NCBI GenBank assembly: GCA_964006375.1
Contig: OZ023264.1
Location: 17,246,225 to 17,310,224 of the forward strand
Reading direction: 5' to 3'
DNA length: 64,000 nucleotides
Source: Tillus elongatus
Lineage: Eukaryota; Arthropoda; Insecta; Coleoptera; Cleridae
In this document: in pieces, positions 1 to 13,735 of the stretch
Layout of the letters: each line of letters opens with the position of its first letter
Numbering within the stretch: position 1 is the first letter of the stretch
Made by a program: the position numbers and the translations under genes
Notes under the pieces: generated by a model
The model's input: only the letters and a program-made list of their open reading frames with translations
Databases searched by the model: none
What the model was told of the DNA's origin: nothing

Positions 1-16
1 TGGATTGTCATTTGTT

Positions 17-374
17 ATTTAAAGAACCTCGGTGGTGCAGGGGTAAGAACGTGTGCCTCTGAACCAAAGGGTACTGGGTTCGATCCCAGGGTACTCCTTT
101 CACTTTTTCAGTACAAACTGTAACATTAACATCAACCGAGGTTCTGACATTGTATTTGAGCAAGTTGAATTTCTGCACGTTCCGCCCTTCGGAGGGGGCG
201 TAAAGCCGCCGGTCCCGTGTCCATGCGATGTTGGGCACGTAAAAGATCCCTACCCTCCTTACATAAAGGCAGGGGTTCGGCAAAATTTCCAGGATAGTGA
301 GGTGAAACTGTTCCCTGGCGTCGGTGATTGGCCACAGTCGCGGAAATAGGCCGACGTTAAAGAAACAAAACACA
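17..374 (+). mobile_element. tRNA-derived SINE inserted in a transposon TIR
   Basis: The head at about 24-97 resembles a tRNA gene: an A-box-like TGGTGCAGGGGTAAG and a B box GGTTCGATCCC at 77-87 with a paired T-arm (CTGGG/CCCAG). The body carries a GGGCACGTAAAAGATCCC-like stretch, a motif seen in several invertebrate SINEs, and the tail ends in GACGTTAAAGAAACAAAA. CATTTGTT occurs at 9-16 and again at 375-382 and matches a target-site duplication. The insertion interrupts an inverted repeat whose other arm is intact at 2550-2566, which fixes the empty-site sequence. Confidence 0.8.
24..97 (+). promoter_or_regulatory. Pol III internal promoter (A and B boxes) of the SINE
   Basis: GGTTCGATCCC at 77-87 matches the B-box consensus and an A-box-like segment lies about 40 bases upstream. 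This is the usual spacing for a tRNA-type RNA polymerase III promoter. Transcription is inferred. Confidence 0.6.
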
Positions 375-1049
375 CATTTGTTTTTTAGCTACAGGTATCA
401 ACGTTTGTTTTTATTATGGCAGTCATATTGGATTTTTTTCTCATGTCATAGCCTGTAGAAAGAGCTTTCCAATGATGTACAACATGTTTGAGAAATCGTG
501 TAATTGCACTGACAATTTTGAGAAAAACCGTTTTGAACATAGTAGGCAATGAAATCCAATACCATAAAACAAATGACAAAAAAAGTGTTCAAAAAGCAAT
601 AGGCCATGGAGTAGAACAATAGACTTCTACTTTTAACATAATTTTCCGTAATGATTCACGATAAAAAAATAGGAACTTTGAGCACACCAATGAATCGGCC
701 CATTATTACAAATGATATTTTATATTACAACATTATCCTAAAAAATTGTTATAATTTAGTTAAATAGGTAAACCTAGTAAATAACTAAATTTACTAGCAG
801 AACTCAATAACAAGCAGATTAATGATTTACGAAGACTCCTTTGAAAGTTGTTTGATTTTTAAACTTAAGTCAACTGAAAAAACAACAAAAGAAGGGTTGC
901 TATGGATATAACAATATTGCGACAATTAAGAATTCTGTTATTCTTAATTATCTGAATATCTTGAGGTGTATTTAACACGTTGCTTAAAATTTTACTAAAT
1001 AGTTTGTTTCCTGTTTATCTTAAATATTATTCAACAACATGTTCTGTAA

Positions 1050-2097
1050 TGAAGAATATTTTGATATGTTGGAATGTTATATTCGGTCCAACCGAGATAC
1101 TGAGGAAGCTGCAAATTCATATCAAAACAACTGCCCAGAAAGACGACAACCCAATACCAAAATCTTTCGCAGTATCTATTAAACGACGGTAGCTTCCACG
1201 CAAAGAGACTACCAATGCCTAGAAATGAAGAAAGAAATAATGGCGTCTTACAGGTTTCAAACGAAAACCCTCCGCAATCTGTTCGGTTTATGGTGAACAA
1301 AGTACGGTACACCGTGTATTAAAACAAAGTCACTACCATCCATACCAATCTACAATTGTACAAGGCTTAAATGTTGACGATTACCCTAAACGACTTCAAT
1401 TCTGCAGATGGTATCAAGGACAATGTCAGCAAGATGAAAATTTTCTTTTGAAAATAATATGGAGTGATGAATCCAGATTTACAAATTGTGGTGTATAATC
1501 GCCATAATAGGCATTATTGGGCAGATGGAAATCCCCATCTAGACGAAGAAAGACGAGTGCAAGACAGATTTGGTATTAAGGTTTGGTGCAGCTTATTAGG
1601 TAAAAAACTGTTATTTTTATTTGTAGATTAGACAGTTAATTCAGATAACTTCATTGTTGGTCCGTTCATTTTTGAAAACAAGTTAACTGGGAAAAGGTAT
1701 CTTAAGCTATTGAGAAATGATATCTTACCAACAATTGGAAGAGTTCATGATAATTTAGACGAGATTTGGTACCAACAAGACGGTTGTGCAGCTTACAATG
1801 CTAGGATAGTCAAAGAATTTTTGTACCAAAATTTTAATAATCGTGTATGGGCCGGTTCGTTGGTGTGCTCGAAGTCCTGATATAACACCCATGGATTTTT
1901 ATTTTTCGGGTACGCTAAAGAATGATGAGTTTAGATTCGATCCACCACAAAATATCAATGAATTATGAAACAGAATCACGGAAGCTATAAATCATATTAA
2001 CCAAAACACCCTCACCGGAGTTTGCAGGCATGCTTAAAAAGGTGTATAAAGTGCATTGAACAAAACGGTGGCCATATTGAACAATTTTCTATTTAGT
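1050..2097 (+). pseudogene. IS630/Tc1/mariner transposase, degenerate
   Basis: Translating across several shifts gives an N-terminal helix-turn-helix region (about 1090-1330, with EEAANSYQNNCPERRQPNTK) followed by a DDE catalytic core. The first Asp is in WSDESRF near 1460. RHNRHYWADGNP follows near 1500. The second Asp is in YQQDG near 1775 and the third lies in RSPDITPMDF near 1870-1895. The tail GGHIEQF runs to a stop near 2097, as in related transposases that end HFEHLL. Stops and frame changes occur throughout, including near the first Asp. The order of motifs and the long TIRs on both sides make the family call safe; the exact lineage is less certain. Confidence 0.7.
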
Positions 2098-2270
2098 GTA
2101 TTTTTAAGTTCCTATTTTATTATTTGTTGAGTTCCGCTTCTAATTGTGTTGTTTTGTGGAGTTTAAGTTTCTATTTGTTATTGCCGGGTTTCGTTATTAA
2201 ACTGTTTCGCATAATATTACCTAGCATTATTACCTAATTAAGTATTGTATATTAAATCACAATAGTTTAT

Positions 2271-2566
2271 ATCGTGAATCATTACAAAAAATTATGTTAA
2301 AAGTATGAGTCTATTATTAGACTCCATGTCCTACTGCTTTTTGAACATTTTTTTTGTCATTTGTTTTCTGGTATTGGATTTCATAGCCTACTCTCCTCAA
2401 AACGGTTTTTCTCAAAATTGTCAGTAAAATTACAAGATTTCTTAAGCATGTTGTACATCATTGGAAAGCTCTTTTCACAGGCTATCACATGAGCAAAAAA
2501 TCCAATATGTCTGCCATAATAAAAACAAACGTTGATACCTCTATCTCAAAAACAAATGACAATCCA
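2271..2566 (-). repeat. Right terminal inverted repeat of the first transposon
   Basis: Reads on the opposite strand as a diverged copy of 375-664 continued by 1-16. Shared landmarks include the runs around ATCGTGAATCATTAC and CAAACGTTGATACCT. The two arms differ by substitutions and small indels, which fits an old copy. Confidence 0.8.
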
Positions 2567-2654
2567 AAGTTAAGAATAGCAGAAGAAGATTACGCTGTAA
2601 AAAGTATCCTGATAATGTAACAAAAATACAATAGAAACAAAAATGCCAGAAATC

Positions 2655-2765
2655 ATTTAAATGGCAGATTTTGAAATCGATGGATCGGCAGAGGAAACAA
2701 CCATGCTCCTGTAAATTGGACACCTCGCTCATCGAATTTAACACCCATGGATTTAATTTAATAAA
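2655..2765 (+). pseudogene. C-terminal DDE transposase relic
   Basis: A short in-frame stretch reads RWIGRG, then NWTPRSSNLTPMD. This is the region around the third catalytic Asp of the same transposase superfamily as the neighbouring element. Nothing of the rest of the gene is visible. It lies outside the right end of the first element, so it is a separate, older fragment. Confidence 0.5.
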
Positions 2766-2769
2766 AGTT

Positions 2770-3245
2770 TGCTATTTTGGTTTGCTATTGACTTTGTATC
2801 CTACTCCTCTTGTTCTTTATCAGTAAAGTTTTAGTGTTGTAGGTCGATTGGTCCTTAAACATACTACAATGCAGATTTTAAGTTTTGTTGGTCGGTTGGT
2901 CCTTAAACATGCTCCAAACTTCTTGGATTATTCCTGAGCCTGGATAAAGTGTGTTGTTCCAGTGATTAATTTTAGTACGCAAGGAAACACTTAAATTCGA
3001 TTATCACAGAAACGGCTCCTGAAATAAAATCTATATACCTTTTTGGAAGATAACATATCAGATAATAAAAATTTCTGATAAGAAATTTGATCTACCGAGA
3101 CAGAAAAAAGTTATTAAGCTTTATATGCACACAAAGGGCTGCAGGTGGCGCCCTCTGCAAGGTACATCAAAACTATGATTAAACATGAATTGCTCATCCT
3201 GAGAAACCTCTAAGTACCAAATTTCATGACAATCCGGTTATTACT
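2770..3245. other. No gene seen
   Basis: AT-rich spacer. A 20-base motif around GGTTGGTCCTTAAACAT occurs twice (near 2850 and 2905). No open frame with recognisable similarity. Confidence 0.5.
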
Positions 3246-3249
3246 AAGA

Positions 3250-4570
3250 AAGATATTTGAAAAACACAGTCTAATCCACGACAGGCAGTATGGATTCCAT
3301 CAGTGCAGATCCACTGCCAACCTCCTTTCCATTGTCACCCATTCTTGGAAGAAGTCTATGGAACTACGCGGTGAATCCCAGATTGTCGCTCTAGACATAT
3401 CGAAAGCATTCGACCAGGTCTGGCACGCAGCGCTACTTAATAAACTTCCGGCCTATGGCCTACCACCAAAACTCTGTACCTAGACAGCAAATTTTCTCTC
3501 AAATCGGAGCATTTCTGTTGTCGTGGATGACCATTCCTCTAAACTGTATCCAATTAATGCAGGAGTTCCTAAAGGTTCAGCTTTATCCCCTACTTTGTTT
3601 CTTCTCCACATCAATGACCTCCTCTCTAGCACATCCAACCCAGTTCACAGTTACGCGGACGACAGCGCCCTCCACTCAAATATACAATATTCTAAGCCTG
3701 CCTCTTTAGCCCAATTACTGAGAATCGCAGACTCATGGAGGGTTCTGTCTCCGTGGATCTTCAAAAAATATTAGACTGGGAAAGTAGAAATCGTGTACAA
3801 TTCAACCCCACCAAATCTCGGTCTTGCTTCCTTTCTCATGAGAGAAACACCAGCCCTAGATCCATCACAATGGACAACCAAGTTGTTCAAAGTAATGAAT
3901 CCTTTTCACTTGTTGGCATTTCTGTGGATAGAAATCTCAATTGGCACCAACATGTCACATAAATTGCAGAAGCGGCTGCTAAGAAGTTAGGTTTCCTTTT
4001 CAGAGCTCGCAAATAATTTTCACCAGCTGATCTCTATACCTTATATACTTCACAAATAAGACCAAACCTCGAATAGTGCTCCCACATCTGGGGCGCCGCT
4101 GCCGCTTGTACACTCGCTATCCTGGACTCCATTCAGAAGAGAGATATACGTCTCATCGGTAACCCTACCCTCACCCAAAGGCTATTATCTCTTGCCCACC
4201 GACGTGCCTTTGATGACCTATCTCTCTCTCACTCTCTCTTTCTTTTATAGATATCTGCAAGTACACTGCTCAGAGGAGCTTTCTTCCACAGTTCCCCCAC
4301 CTGCTGCCCCCAACAGATCTACAAGGGGAACCTAGCGAATGCACCCTTTTACTGTCCATGTCACCAGACATAGAACATCTTGTTATGCCCGCTCTTTTGT
4401 CCCGAGGACTTCCAAGTTGTGGAATTCCTTGCCGGCACATGTTTTTCCTTCTCCCCCGAACCTCCAAACCTTCAAGTCCAGTATTAACAAGTTGCCTCTT
4501 TCCTCCTTGTCGACGATAGTATTTAGGCTGTAAGCCTTCGTGGTGTGTTGTTGAAATATAAAAAAAAAAC
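3250..4570 (+). pseudogene. Non-LTR retrotransposon RT, 5'-truncated (LINE copy A)
   Basis: Reverse-transcriptase motifs run in order. The template-contact region HDRQYGF is near 3280. Motif A, LDISKAFDQVW, is near 3395. Motif B, INAGVPKGSALSPTLF, is near 3555. Motif C, SYADDS, is near 3655. The thumb segment with NLNWHQHV is near 3945. The 3' end matches copies B-E (GTGGTGTGTTGTTGAAAT followed by A-rich sequence), so the 3' end is real and the 5' end is lost, the usual outcome of aborted reverse transcription. Stops at about 3481 and later plus frame changes make it non-coding. The RT looks jockey/CR1-like; clade not certain. Confidence 0.85.
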
Positions 4571-4920
4571 TTCGACACCCTGTATCTCGAAAATTATCAA
4601 CTTTTTGACTAAGGTAAATTGGGCTAGATCCTCATATTTTAGCCTATGGATTCTGTCATAGTGTTTTGTACAGACGCTTTAGAGACATCCTGTGTATATT
4701 TTAAAAAGCGGCCTTTTATCTAAAAAGAAATCTGTATTCCTAATGTAAATCACACAAAAAATACATAAGCTGCACCAAAATGAACTAGATTTGATTCTAT
4801 TGAACTGTGATAATATAATCAAAATAGTAGCATTGGTTGAAGACGCTAAAGGGGAATTCTGTCTACAAAATTACATGTGATCCAAAGGTTTTATTTCTCA
4901 CTAAAAATATGACCGTAAAG
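4571..4920. other. No gene seen; unclassified repeat-like DNA
   Basis: Begins with GACACCCTGTATCTCGAAAA, a kind of sequence common at ends of insect MITEs, but no partner inverted repeat was found nearby. Confidence 0.4.
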
Positions 4921-4922
4921 TA

Positions 4923-6202
4923 CGAGGACGGTTCAATAAGTCCGTGACTTTTTGAACGAAACTTATGTTTTTTGACAAAAAATCATTTTATTTCTCAACA
5001 TAGTCTCCCTTGAGCTTTCTACACTTCGTCCAATGTTTCTCCAATTTTTTTACCCTTTCCAAAAAAACAATATTTGTCGAGGTTCTCAAAATAGGTATTT
5101 GCTTGTCAGATGATTTAATCATTGGAGTCAAATCTCTTTCCGCCGAGCCATTTCTTTAAGTTTGGAAACAAGAAATAGTCACTCGGGGCTAAATCCGGAG
5201 AATACGGCGGATGAGGAAGCCCAATTTATGCAATTTCGTCATGGAGACTACACATGTGTGCACACTTGCATTGTCTTGGTGGAAAATAACTTTTATCTTG
5301 GCCAAATGCGGTCGTTTTGTCTTAAAATCGTCATCGAATCGGTCCAATAAGTTAGTATAATATTCGCCATTGATTGTTCTTTCCTTTTGAAGGTAATCAA
5401 TGTGGATTATACCGCGTGAAACCGAAAAAACGGTCGCCGTGACTGACAAACCCATCTTGGCCTTCTTCGGCGGCGATTCGCACGGAGAAACCCACTGTTT
5501 TGACTGGTGCTTGGTCTCTGGTGTGTTATGGTGAATCCATGTTTCGTCCACGGTTACGAAACGGCGGAAAAACACGTCCCTATTGCGGTTAAACAACGCC
5601 AAACTCTCCTTCGAGGTTGTCGCACGTTTGCGTTTGTGGTCGATTGTGAGCAAACTCGGCACCCATCTTGCGGATGGCTTTCTCATACCCAAGTGATCAT
5701 GCAACATTTAAACCAATGAGCCATGTGATATGCCTATGGCTTCCACAGTCTCCCGCACTTTTAGTCTCCGATCGGCCAACACCATATCGTGAATTTTTTC
5801 AATTGTTTCGGGTGCAGCGACCTTAACTGGGCGTCCAGAATGTTCGGTATATTTTGGGCTTGTACGGCTGCAACGAAATTCAGTAAACCACTTTTTACCT
5901 TGGAAATTGATTAAGCAGAGTCCCCATAGTATCATATTACCAAGTTAAGCCTTGGTTTGATTGACGATTTTTGTCCGCAAAAAATAACGTTTGATGAGCG
6001 CACGAGGTACACTTTTTTCCATTTTCGTTATAACTCAAGAGGTTGTCTGCTTTCAATGGCTATCTGACACAAACTAAATGACGCAGCTTGTTCAAAATTT
6101 GACAGGAGTTAACTGACAGATGCTTATTGACAGGAGCAATGTTGCCCTTTCTGTGACGAGGCGGGAAATTCAAAAAGTCACGGACTTATTGATCCGCCCT
6201 CG
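4923..6202 (-). mobile_element. mariner (DD34D-type) element with both TIRs, dead
   Basis: CGAGGACGGTTCAATAAGTC at 4923 is mirrored by GACTTATTGATCCGCCCTCG ending at 6202, and each end is bordered by TA, the mariner target duplication. The length of 1,280 bp is typical for mariner. The encoded transposase is on the minus strand. Confidence 0.9.
4988..6022 (-). pseudogene. mariner transposase, disrupted
   Basis: From a start codon at 6022 to a stop at 4988 is 1,035 bases, close to the usual mariner length of about 345 codons. The order is an N-terminal helix-turn-helix segment, then a second HTH containing HSGRPVKVAAPETIEKIHDM, then the catalytic core. VDETWIHH carries Asp 1 near 5540. HQDNA carries Asp 2 near 5273. 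The third Asp (SPDLAPSDYFLF) is at about 5165-5205 but in another frame. There is a stop after ISHGSLV near 5708 and at least two frame changes. The final residues end ...KLKGDYVEK. The product would have cut and joined DNA at TA sites; this copy cannot make it. Confidence 0.85.
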
Positions 6203-6204
6203 TA

Positions 6205-7215
6205 TTTCCGAGTGGCTAAACAAATTTGGTCAGCGATTTTTTTATTACGAACCTTCCAAGTGAATACGTTACAACATTTTTGTAAGAATCCAAACTTCCA
6301 ATAATATAACGCAAATCCTAGACTTTTTCTTAATCCATAAAAACTGTAGACTTTTTAGACGTCTGTCTCAGATACGCATCATACACATATTCGTAAACGC
6401 TCAGGCCGTTTTAGTCACGTCTTCTACACACAGCCTTCTGCTGGCAGTCTGTGTAATCTAGAATAGCCTCTGGCTACATTTAACAAGCTTAGCGTATAAT
6501 AATTTTTGAAACATTTCTTTTACCGTTTTCTTGTATATGATCTGGACGGCCGTTAAATATGGCATTATTTTAAACATTACTTAATGCCACCAGCATGATG
6601 TCTACGTAGAAAACACACTGGTTATCTGAGAAATAGTGAAATTACTGCCAATAAGACTTTCTTACGTATTGAGCTAAGAGCTACAGGATACATCTGAAGT
6701 AGTGAAATTGCTGCTAGTAAAACTTTCTTGCATATTGAGGTAATAGTTGCATTTCCTCAATAGGAACGTTTTTCTTTGAAGAGTTAGGTCGCCTATAAAT
6801 TTACATTAAACTAATAGAGCAGTAGTTGGTTGTGGTGCCGAGTTTGCATAAAAATTTGGTTCCTACGACCTTAAATTTATTACTATACTATTATTATTTC
6901 TAAACTGGTTACCTTTTAATAATTTATAATTTACTTTTATTTTGCATTACATTTAATTTATTGTAGGTATATTTGGACGTGCATTTTGTATATACACTAC
7001 AACATTTCTACAGATTGTCTCAATTCACAAACTTTAAATAATGTAATGCAAATCCTAAAGTTTTCGTAAAAGTCTAAGTCATTAGAAAATTCACTAATAA
7101 AGAGGTATCGATGGTAATGTTTAATTTGGAAAAACTCTAAATACTGTGTAAAATTAGCAACAAAGGTTTATTTGCACTATCTCTAGCCGCATGTATAGTC
7201 TCATTCCATTAACGA
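6205..7215. other. No gene seen
   Basis: AT-rich DNA. Two diverged copies of a short segment (around TAACGCAAATCCTA near 6310 and TAATGCAAATCCTA near 7040) are the only structure noticed. Confidence 0.5.
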
Positions 7216-7295
7216 ACTCGACGTCGGTTTTCGCCCAAAGAAGATTTCTGCCAAGTTTGATTGAAATCAGTTTAGTATTTTTTGAGTTATCGGTA

Positions 7296-7297
<2 letters not shown>
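7216..7297 (+). repeat. Family A fragment leading into a TA array
   Basis: GCCAAGTTTGATTGAAATCAG followed by TTTTTTGAGTTATCGGTACGATA is the edge that precedes the TA array in many family A copies. Confidence 0.6.

Positions 7298-7384
<87 letters not shown>
7298..7384. repeat. (TA)n microsatellite
   Basis: About 87 bases. Left flank is family A; right flank is the terminus of family M copy 1. Confidence 0.95.
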
Positions 7385-7388
<4 letters not shown>

Positions 7389-7670
7389 GGCGCATTGAAA
7401 ACGAAAGACCGATTTGCGTCCAGAGTGTTTTTTTAAGAAACACGTCAATTTTAATATTGAGGGGGACATGTTTTGACATAAGACTCAACTTTGTCACATC
7501 AACCCCTTAAGGGTGGTGATAACAACCCTTATATTTAAATAGGTAACATGGGTCGAGTGTTACATCATTTGAAAGCCCTTTCTTTTCTGAATTTAGCACA
7601 CTAATTTTTTTGGAACTTATCAACTCGTTTACAAATTATTCACAGTTGAAAATGCAAAAACGCATTTCAC

Positions 7671-7758
7671 TCATTCCGATAAGAAATGTGCTAATAGTCA
7701 ATGTTTTGTTGGTTTGTAAACAAAAAATTGACTATCAGAACATTTCTTATCGGAATGA
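7671..7758. repeat. Subterminal hairpin of family M
   Basis: Arms of about 38 bases, starting TCATTCCGATAAGAAATG and ending CATTTCTTATCGGAATGA, flank a 12-base spacer. The same hairpin is present in copies 2, 3 and 4 just upstream of the transposase start. Confidence 0.75.
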
Positions 7759-7832
7759 GAGAAATGCGGTTTATTATTTCAGTTTATCGGTCGGTTTGAT
7801 ACTTGATAGTACTACCGAAAATTAATTTCACA

Positions 7833-8817
7833 ATGGTGTATTCAGACATGTTAACAGAAAACACATTTTGGAGTTAGTTGCAAAGTTTCGACAAAGTGGT
7901 TCAGTAGCCAACAAAAAACGGGATCCTGAACCTGAATTTCCGGCTAGAAATGAGACTAGTGAGTTTGAAGTTTTATGACAAATTACAGCAGACCCAACTT
8001 TGAGCACGAGAAAATTGGCCACTGTTTCAAACATCAAAAGAAGAACTATTCAGCGAATATTGAAGCATCATAAATTTCACCCGTATAATATTCATCTTGT
8101 ACAACAACTGAATGAAGATGATTTTGATCGGCGGCTGGAGTTTTGTGAAGTTATGACTGCACGAATAGCTGATAACGAAAACTTTCTGTTCAATATCTGT
8201 TTTTCAGACGAGTGTAGGTTTTTATTACACTCTACAGTCATCGTCATTATTGTCGTTATCGGGCAGATAATAATTCAAGAAATTATCATGAAGTCCACAC
8301 TCAAACTCCACAGAAATTGAAGGTCTGGACTGGCACTTTTAAAGACCGTATAATCGGACAAATTTTTCTTGGTGGCAATTTTAGTAGCGAAACGTATTTG
8401 GAGTTACTAGAGGATATCGTTTACCCTCTACTAATTTACATTGTTGAAAATGATGATCGCTATCAATGAAATCAATTAGTGTTTCAACAAGATGGAGCCC
8501 CTCCGCATTTTTCACAACGTGTTAGGGAGTTTTTTAACAGAGAGTTTCCAGGACAATGGATTGGGCGTAGAAGTGCTATTGAGTGGCCCCCTAGATCACC
8601 GGATTTAACTCCGTTAGACTTCTTTCTATGGAGCCATTTAAAGAGTAGAATTTACGCAACAGAACCGGAGTCTCTGGAAGAATTACGACGGCGCATTCTT
8701 GAAGAATGCCGTCAAATAACTTCACAAATGCTCCAGAATGTCAGAGATCGTTTTGAACAAAATTTGTACTTTTGTATGGAATCTGGTGGTCAACAATTTG
8801 AACACTTACTTAACTGA
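7833..8817 (+). pseudogene. DD41D transposase, broken (family M copy 1)
   Basis: Compared with copies 2 and 4, about 100 bases of the N-terminal helix-turn-helix region are missing right after the start (MVYS joins directly to the HVNRKHILELV-like segment). A stop interrupts the frame near 7976. The second HTH (STRKLATVSNIKRRTIQRIL) is at 8000-8060. Asp 1 lies in FSDEC near 8205, after which the frame shifts. The last third is open from 8479 to 8817. It contains FQQDGAPPHF with Asp 2, RSPDLTPLDFFLW with Asp 3, and ends FEHLLN. By count, 41 residues separate Asp 2 from Asp 3. Non-functional. Confidence 0.8.
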
Positions 8818-9199
8818 ATAAACATTTGTGAACGTTTGGTTTTGTTTTTTAGTTTTTTTTAACGAAAAATTGACTAATAAGTGCATTTCTTATCACAATG
8901 AATGAAATACGTTCTTGCAACTCCAACTGTGAATAATTTTTAAACGAGTTGATAAAACTTCCAAAAAACTTAGTATGCTGAATTCAGAAAAGAAACAGCT
9001 TTCAAATGATGTAACACTCGACCCATGTTCCCTATTTAAAATATAAGGGTGGTTATGACCACCCTTATGGGGTTAATGTGACACAGTTGAATTTTATGTC
9101 AAAACATGTCCCCCTCAATATTAAAATTGACGTCTTTCAGAGTTTCTTAAAAAAAATTCTCTGGGCACAAATCCGTCTCTTTTGTTTTCAATGCGCCAC

Positions 9200-11809
<2,610 letters not shown>

Positions 11810-12025
11810 AAGAGTAAGTTGAATAGTGGAAATGTATATGCCAAATTTGGTTGTCGTAGCTCTGTTATTTTTGGAGATACGAAAATTTTTTGAAGGAAAA
11901 TCCAAAATTTTCCGGAAAAACTGTTCCTATTTTCCTGGCTAACGAACTTATCCAAGCCACTTACAAAGGAAAGGGACGCACCAAATTTCATCAAAATTGG
12001 TACATTATTTTTTGTGTTATCGATA

Positions 12026-12117
<92 letters not shown>

Positions 12118-12232
12118 CAGATCTCCCCATTAGTGAATTTTTCGTTTTACGAAAGATCGCTAAAAAGACATATTTGCTATTAAAAATATTTTTATGAAAA
12201 TTCACCACTATTACGCACTTGGTGCGTCCAGT
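11810..12232. repeat. Family A copy with internal TA array
   Basis: Body (CCAAATTTGGTTGTCGTAGC onward), the edge GTTATCGATACGATA, a TA array, then GATCTCCCCATTAGTGAATT and a hairpin-forming tail. It ends in the reverse CGCA...TGCG hairpin at 12212-12229. It abuts the break of family M copy 2. Confidence 0.65.
12028..12112. repeat. (TA)n microsatellite
   Basis: About 85 bases, inside a family A copy. Confidence 0.95.
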
Positions 12233-12496
12233 ATTTTTGTTTATTATTTTATTTGTGCAAACATCTTCCATGTACCAGCACCAATAAATATTATTATCAT
12301 TATCATAGTAATATACAATCTTGTAATAAACTCAAAATACCATATGAGACGATTGTCCTATTTAAGCAGTATAAAAGTGTGAAAGAATATTATAAAAATT
12401 TGTTTCCTTTTAGTTTCTAAAAAAAACTTTATGATATAAATAAAGTATTCTGCTCTAGGGGTCCTTTTGTAATTATGATACATTTTGAGCTTATAA

Positions 12497-12498
<2 letters not shown>

Positions 12499-12585
<87 letters not shown>
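12499..12585. repeat. (TA)n microsatellite
   Basis: About 87 bases. A reverse-oriented family A body follows (12590-12800). Confidence 0.95.
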
Positions 12586-12588
<3 letters not shown>

Positions 12589-12800
12589 ACCGATAACTCA
12601 AAAGATAATGGCCCAATCTTGATCAAGTTTGGTGAGTACCTTCCTTTTTCAAGTGGCTTGGATAAGTTCGTTATCCAGGAAAATCTAACCAGGTTTTCCC
12701 GGAAAATTTTGTGTTTTCCTTATAAAAAAATTCATATCTCCGGAAATAACAAAGCAAGTGCAACCAAATTTGATACGCGTGTTTGTATTATCAAGGGAAT
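12586..12800 (-). repeat. Family A body fragment
   Basis: Starts CCGACCGATAACTCAAAAGA next to the TA array. It reads, on the plus strand, as the recurring open stretch containing IKFGEYLPFSSGLDKF. Confidence 0.6.
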
Positions 12801-12809
12801 TATAAAAGA

Positions 12810-13735
12810 AACCTGCCTAGCCCCCCCCCTGGATCCACAAACCCCAAGGAAGTTACGGGGCCAGGAGTGAGTAGGGGTGTATAGTTTTTTTTTTAGCTAA
12901 TTTTCGTAGAACAAATTCGTTAATGCATTTTTGCATTTTTTATTGAAATATGATGCGTTTGTAAGAAAAAAATCTGTACGCAGTAAGTGCGTTTTGGTAG
13001 CGAATTTTCGGTAAATTTGCAGTTTAGCTCCCGAACGCTTTTCAAAAAACTGTTTTCAGAAACCTGCCTAGGGCCCCCGCTGGATCCAAAAACCCCAAGA
13101 AAATTTTCTTGTTCACACCCCCCAAGGAAGTTACGGGACCAGGAGTGAGTAGGGGTGTATAGATTTTTTTTTAGCTAATTTTCGTAGAAAAAATTCGTTA
13201 ATGCATTTTTGCATTTTTTATCGAAATATGATGCGTTTTTAAGAATAAAATCTGGACGCAGTAAGTGCGTTTTGGTAACGAATTTTCGGTAAATTTTCAG
13301 TTTATCTCCCGAACGTTTTTCAAAAAACTGTTTTCAGAAACCTGTCTTACCCCCCCCCCTGGTTCCACAAACCCCAAGAAAAATTTCTTGTTCAAACTCC
13401 CCAAGGAAGTTACGGGACCAGGAGTGAGTAGGGGTGTATAGTTTTTTTTTTAGCTAATTTTCGTAGAACAAATTCGTTAATGCATTTTTGCATTTTTTAT
13501 CGAAATATGATGCGTTTGTAAGATAAAACTCTGGACGCAGTAAGTGCGTTTTGGTAGCGTATTTTCGGTAAATTTGCAGTTTATCTCCCGAACTTTTTTC
13601 AAAAAACTGTTTTCAGAATCCTGCCTTACCCCCCCCCTGGATCCACAAACCCCAAGAAAGATTTCTTGTTCAAACCCTCCAAGGAAATTACGGGACCAGG
13701 AGTAAGTAGAGGTGTATAGTTTTTTTAAGCTAATT
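12810..13735. repeat. ~280-bp tandem repeat, about 3.3 units
   Basis: Units begin with CCTGCCTAGCCCCCC-like C-rich blocks at about 12812, 13063, 13341 and 13620. Each contains TTACGGGACCAGGAGTGAGTA and a variant of the family A hairpin (CGCAGTAAGTGCG). The first unit lacks about 30 bases and the last is incomplete. Units are very similar, which points to recent amplification. Confidence 0.9.

Larger units (their letters stand above)
1..2566 (+). mobile_element. Tc1/mariner-type DNA transposon with ~300-bp TIRs, degenerate
   Basis: The sequence at 2271-2566 is the inverted repeat of 1-16 joined to 375-664. The right end, ACAAATGACAATCCA, is the complement of the first bases of the window. Between the repeats lies a broken DDE transposase. 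The left inverted repeat is split by a SINE at 17-374. The window begins at or just inside the left end, so the true terminus and target duplication cannot be checked. Several stops and shifts show that the element is dead. Confidence 0.75.

Noticed and set aside
24..97. A functional tRNA gene at the start of the window
   Set aside because: Only the B box and T-arm are convincing. The acceptor and anticodon arms do not pair, and the sequence runs into a SINE body with a target duplication.
4270..4578. Antisense open frames over the 3' ends of LINE copies (also 17408-17890, 38846-39247, 58746-59069)
   Set aside because: They are shadows of the conserved RT C-terminal region on the other strand and lack family similarity.
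7191..7497. Open frames reading YIYIYI over TA arrays, here and at about eighteen other arrays
   Set aside because: They are translations of (TA)n microsatellites and have no coding meaning.
12810..13735. CRISPR-like array
   Set aside because: Units are about 280 bp without unique spacers and the DNA is eukaryotic.
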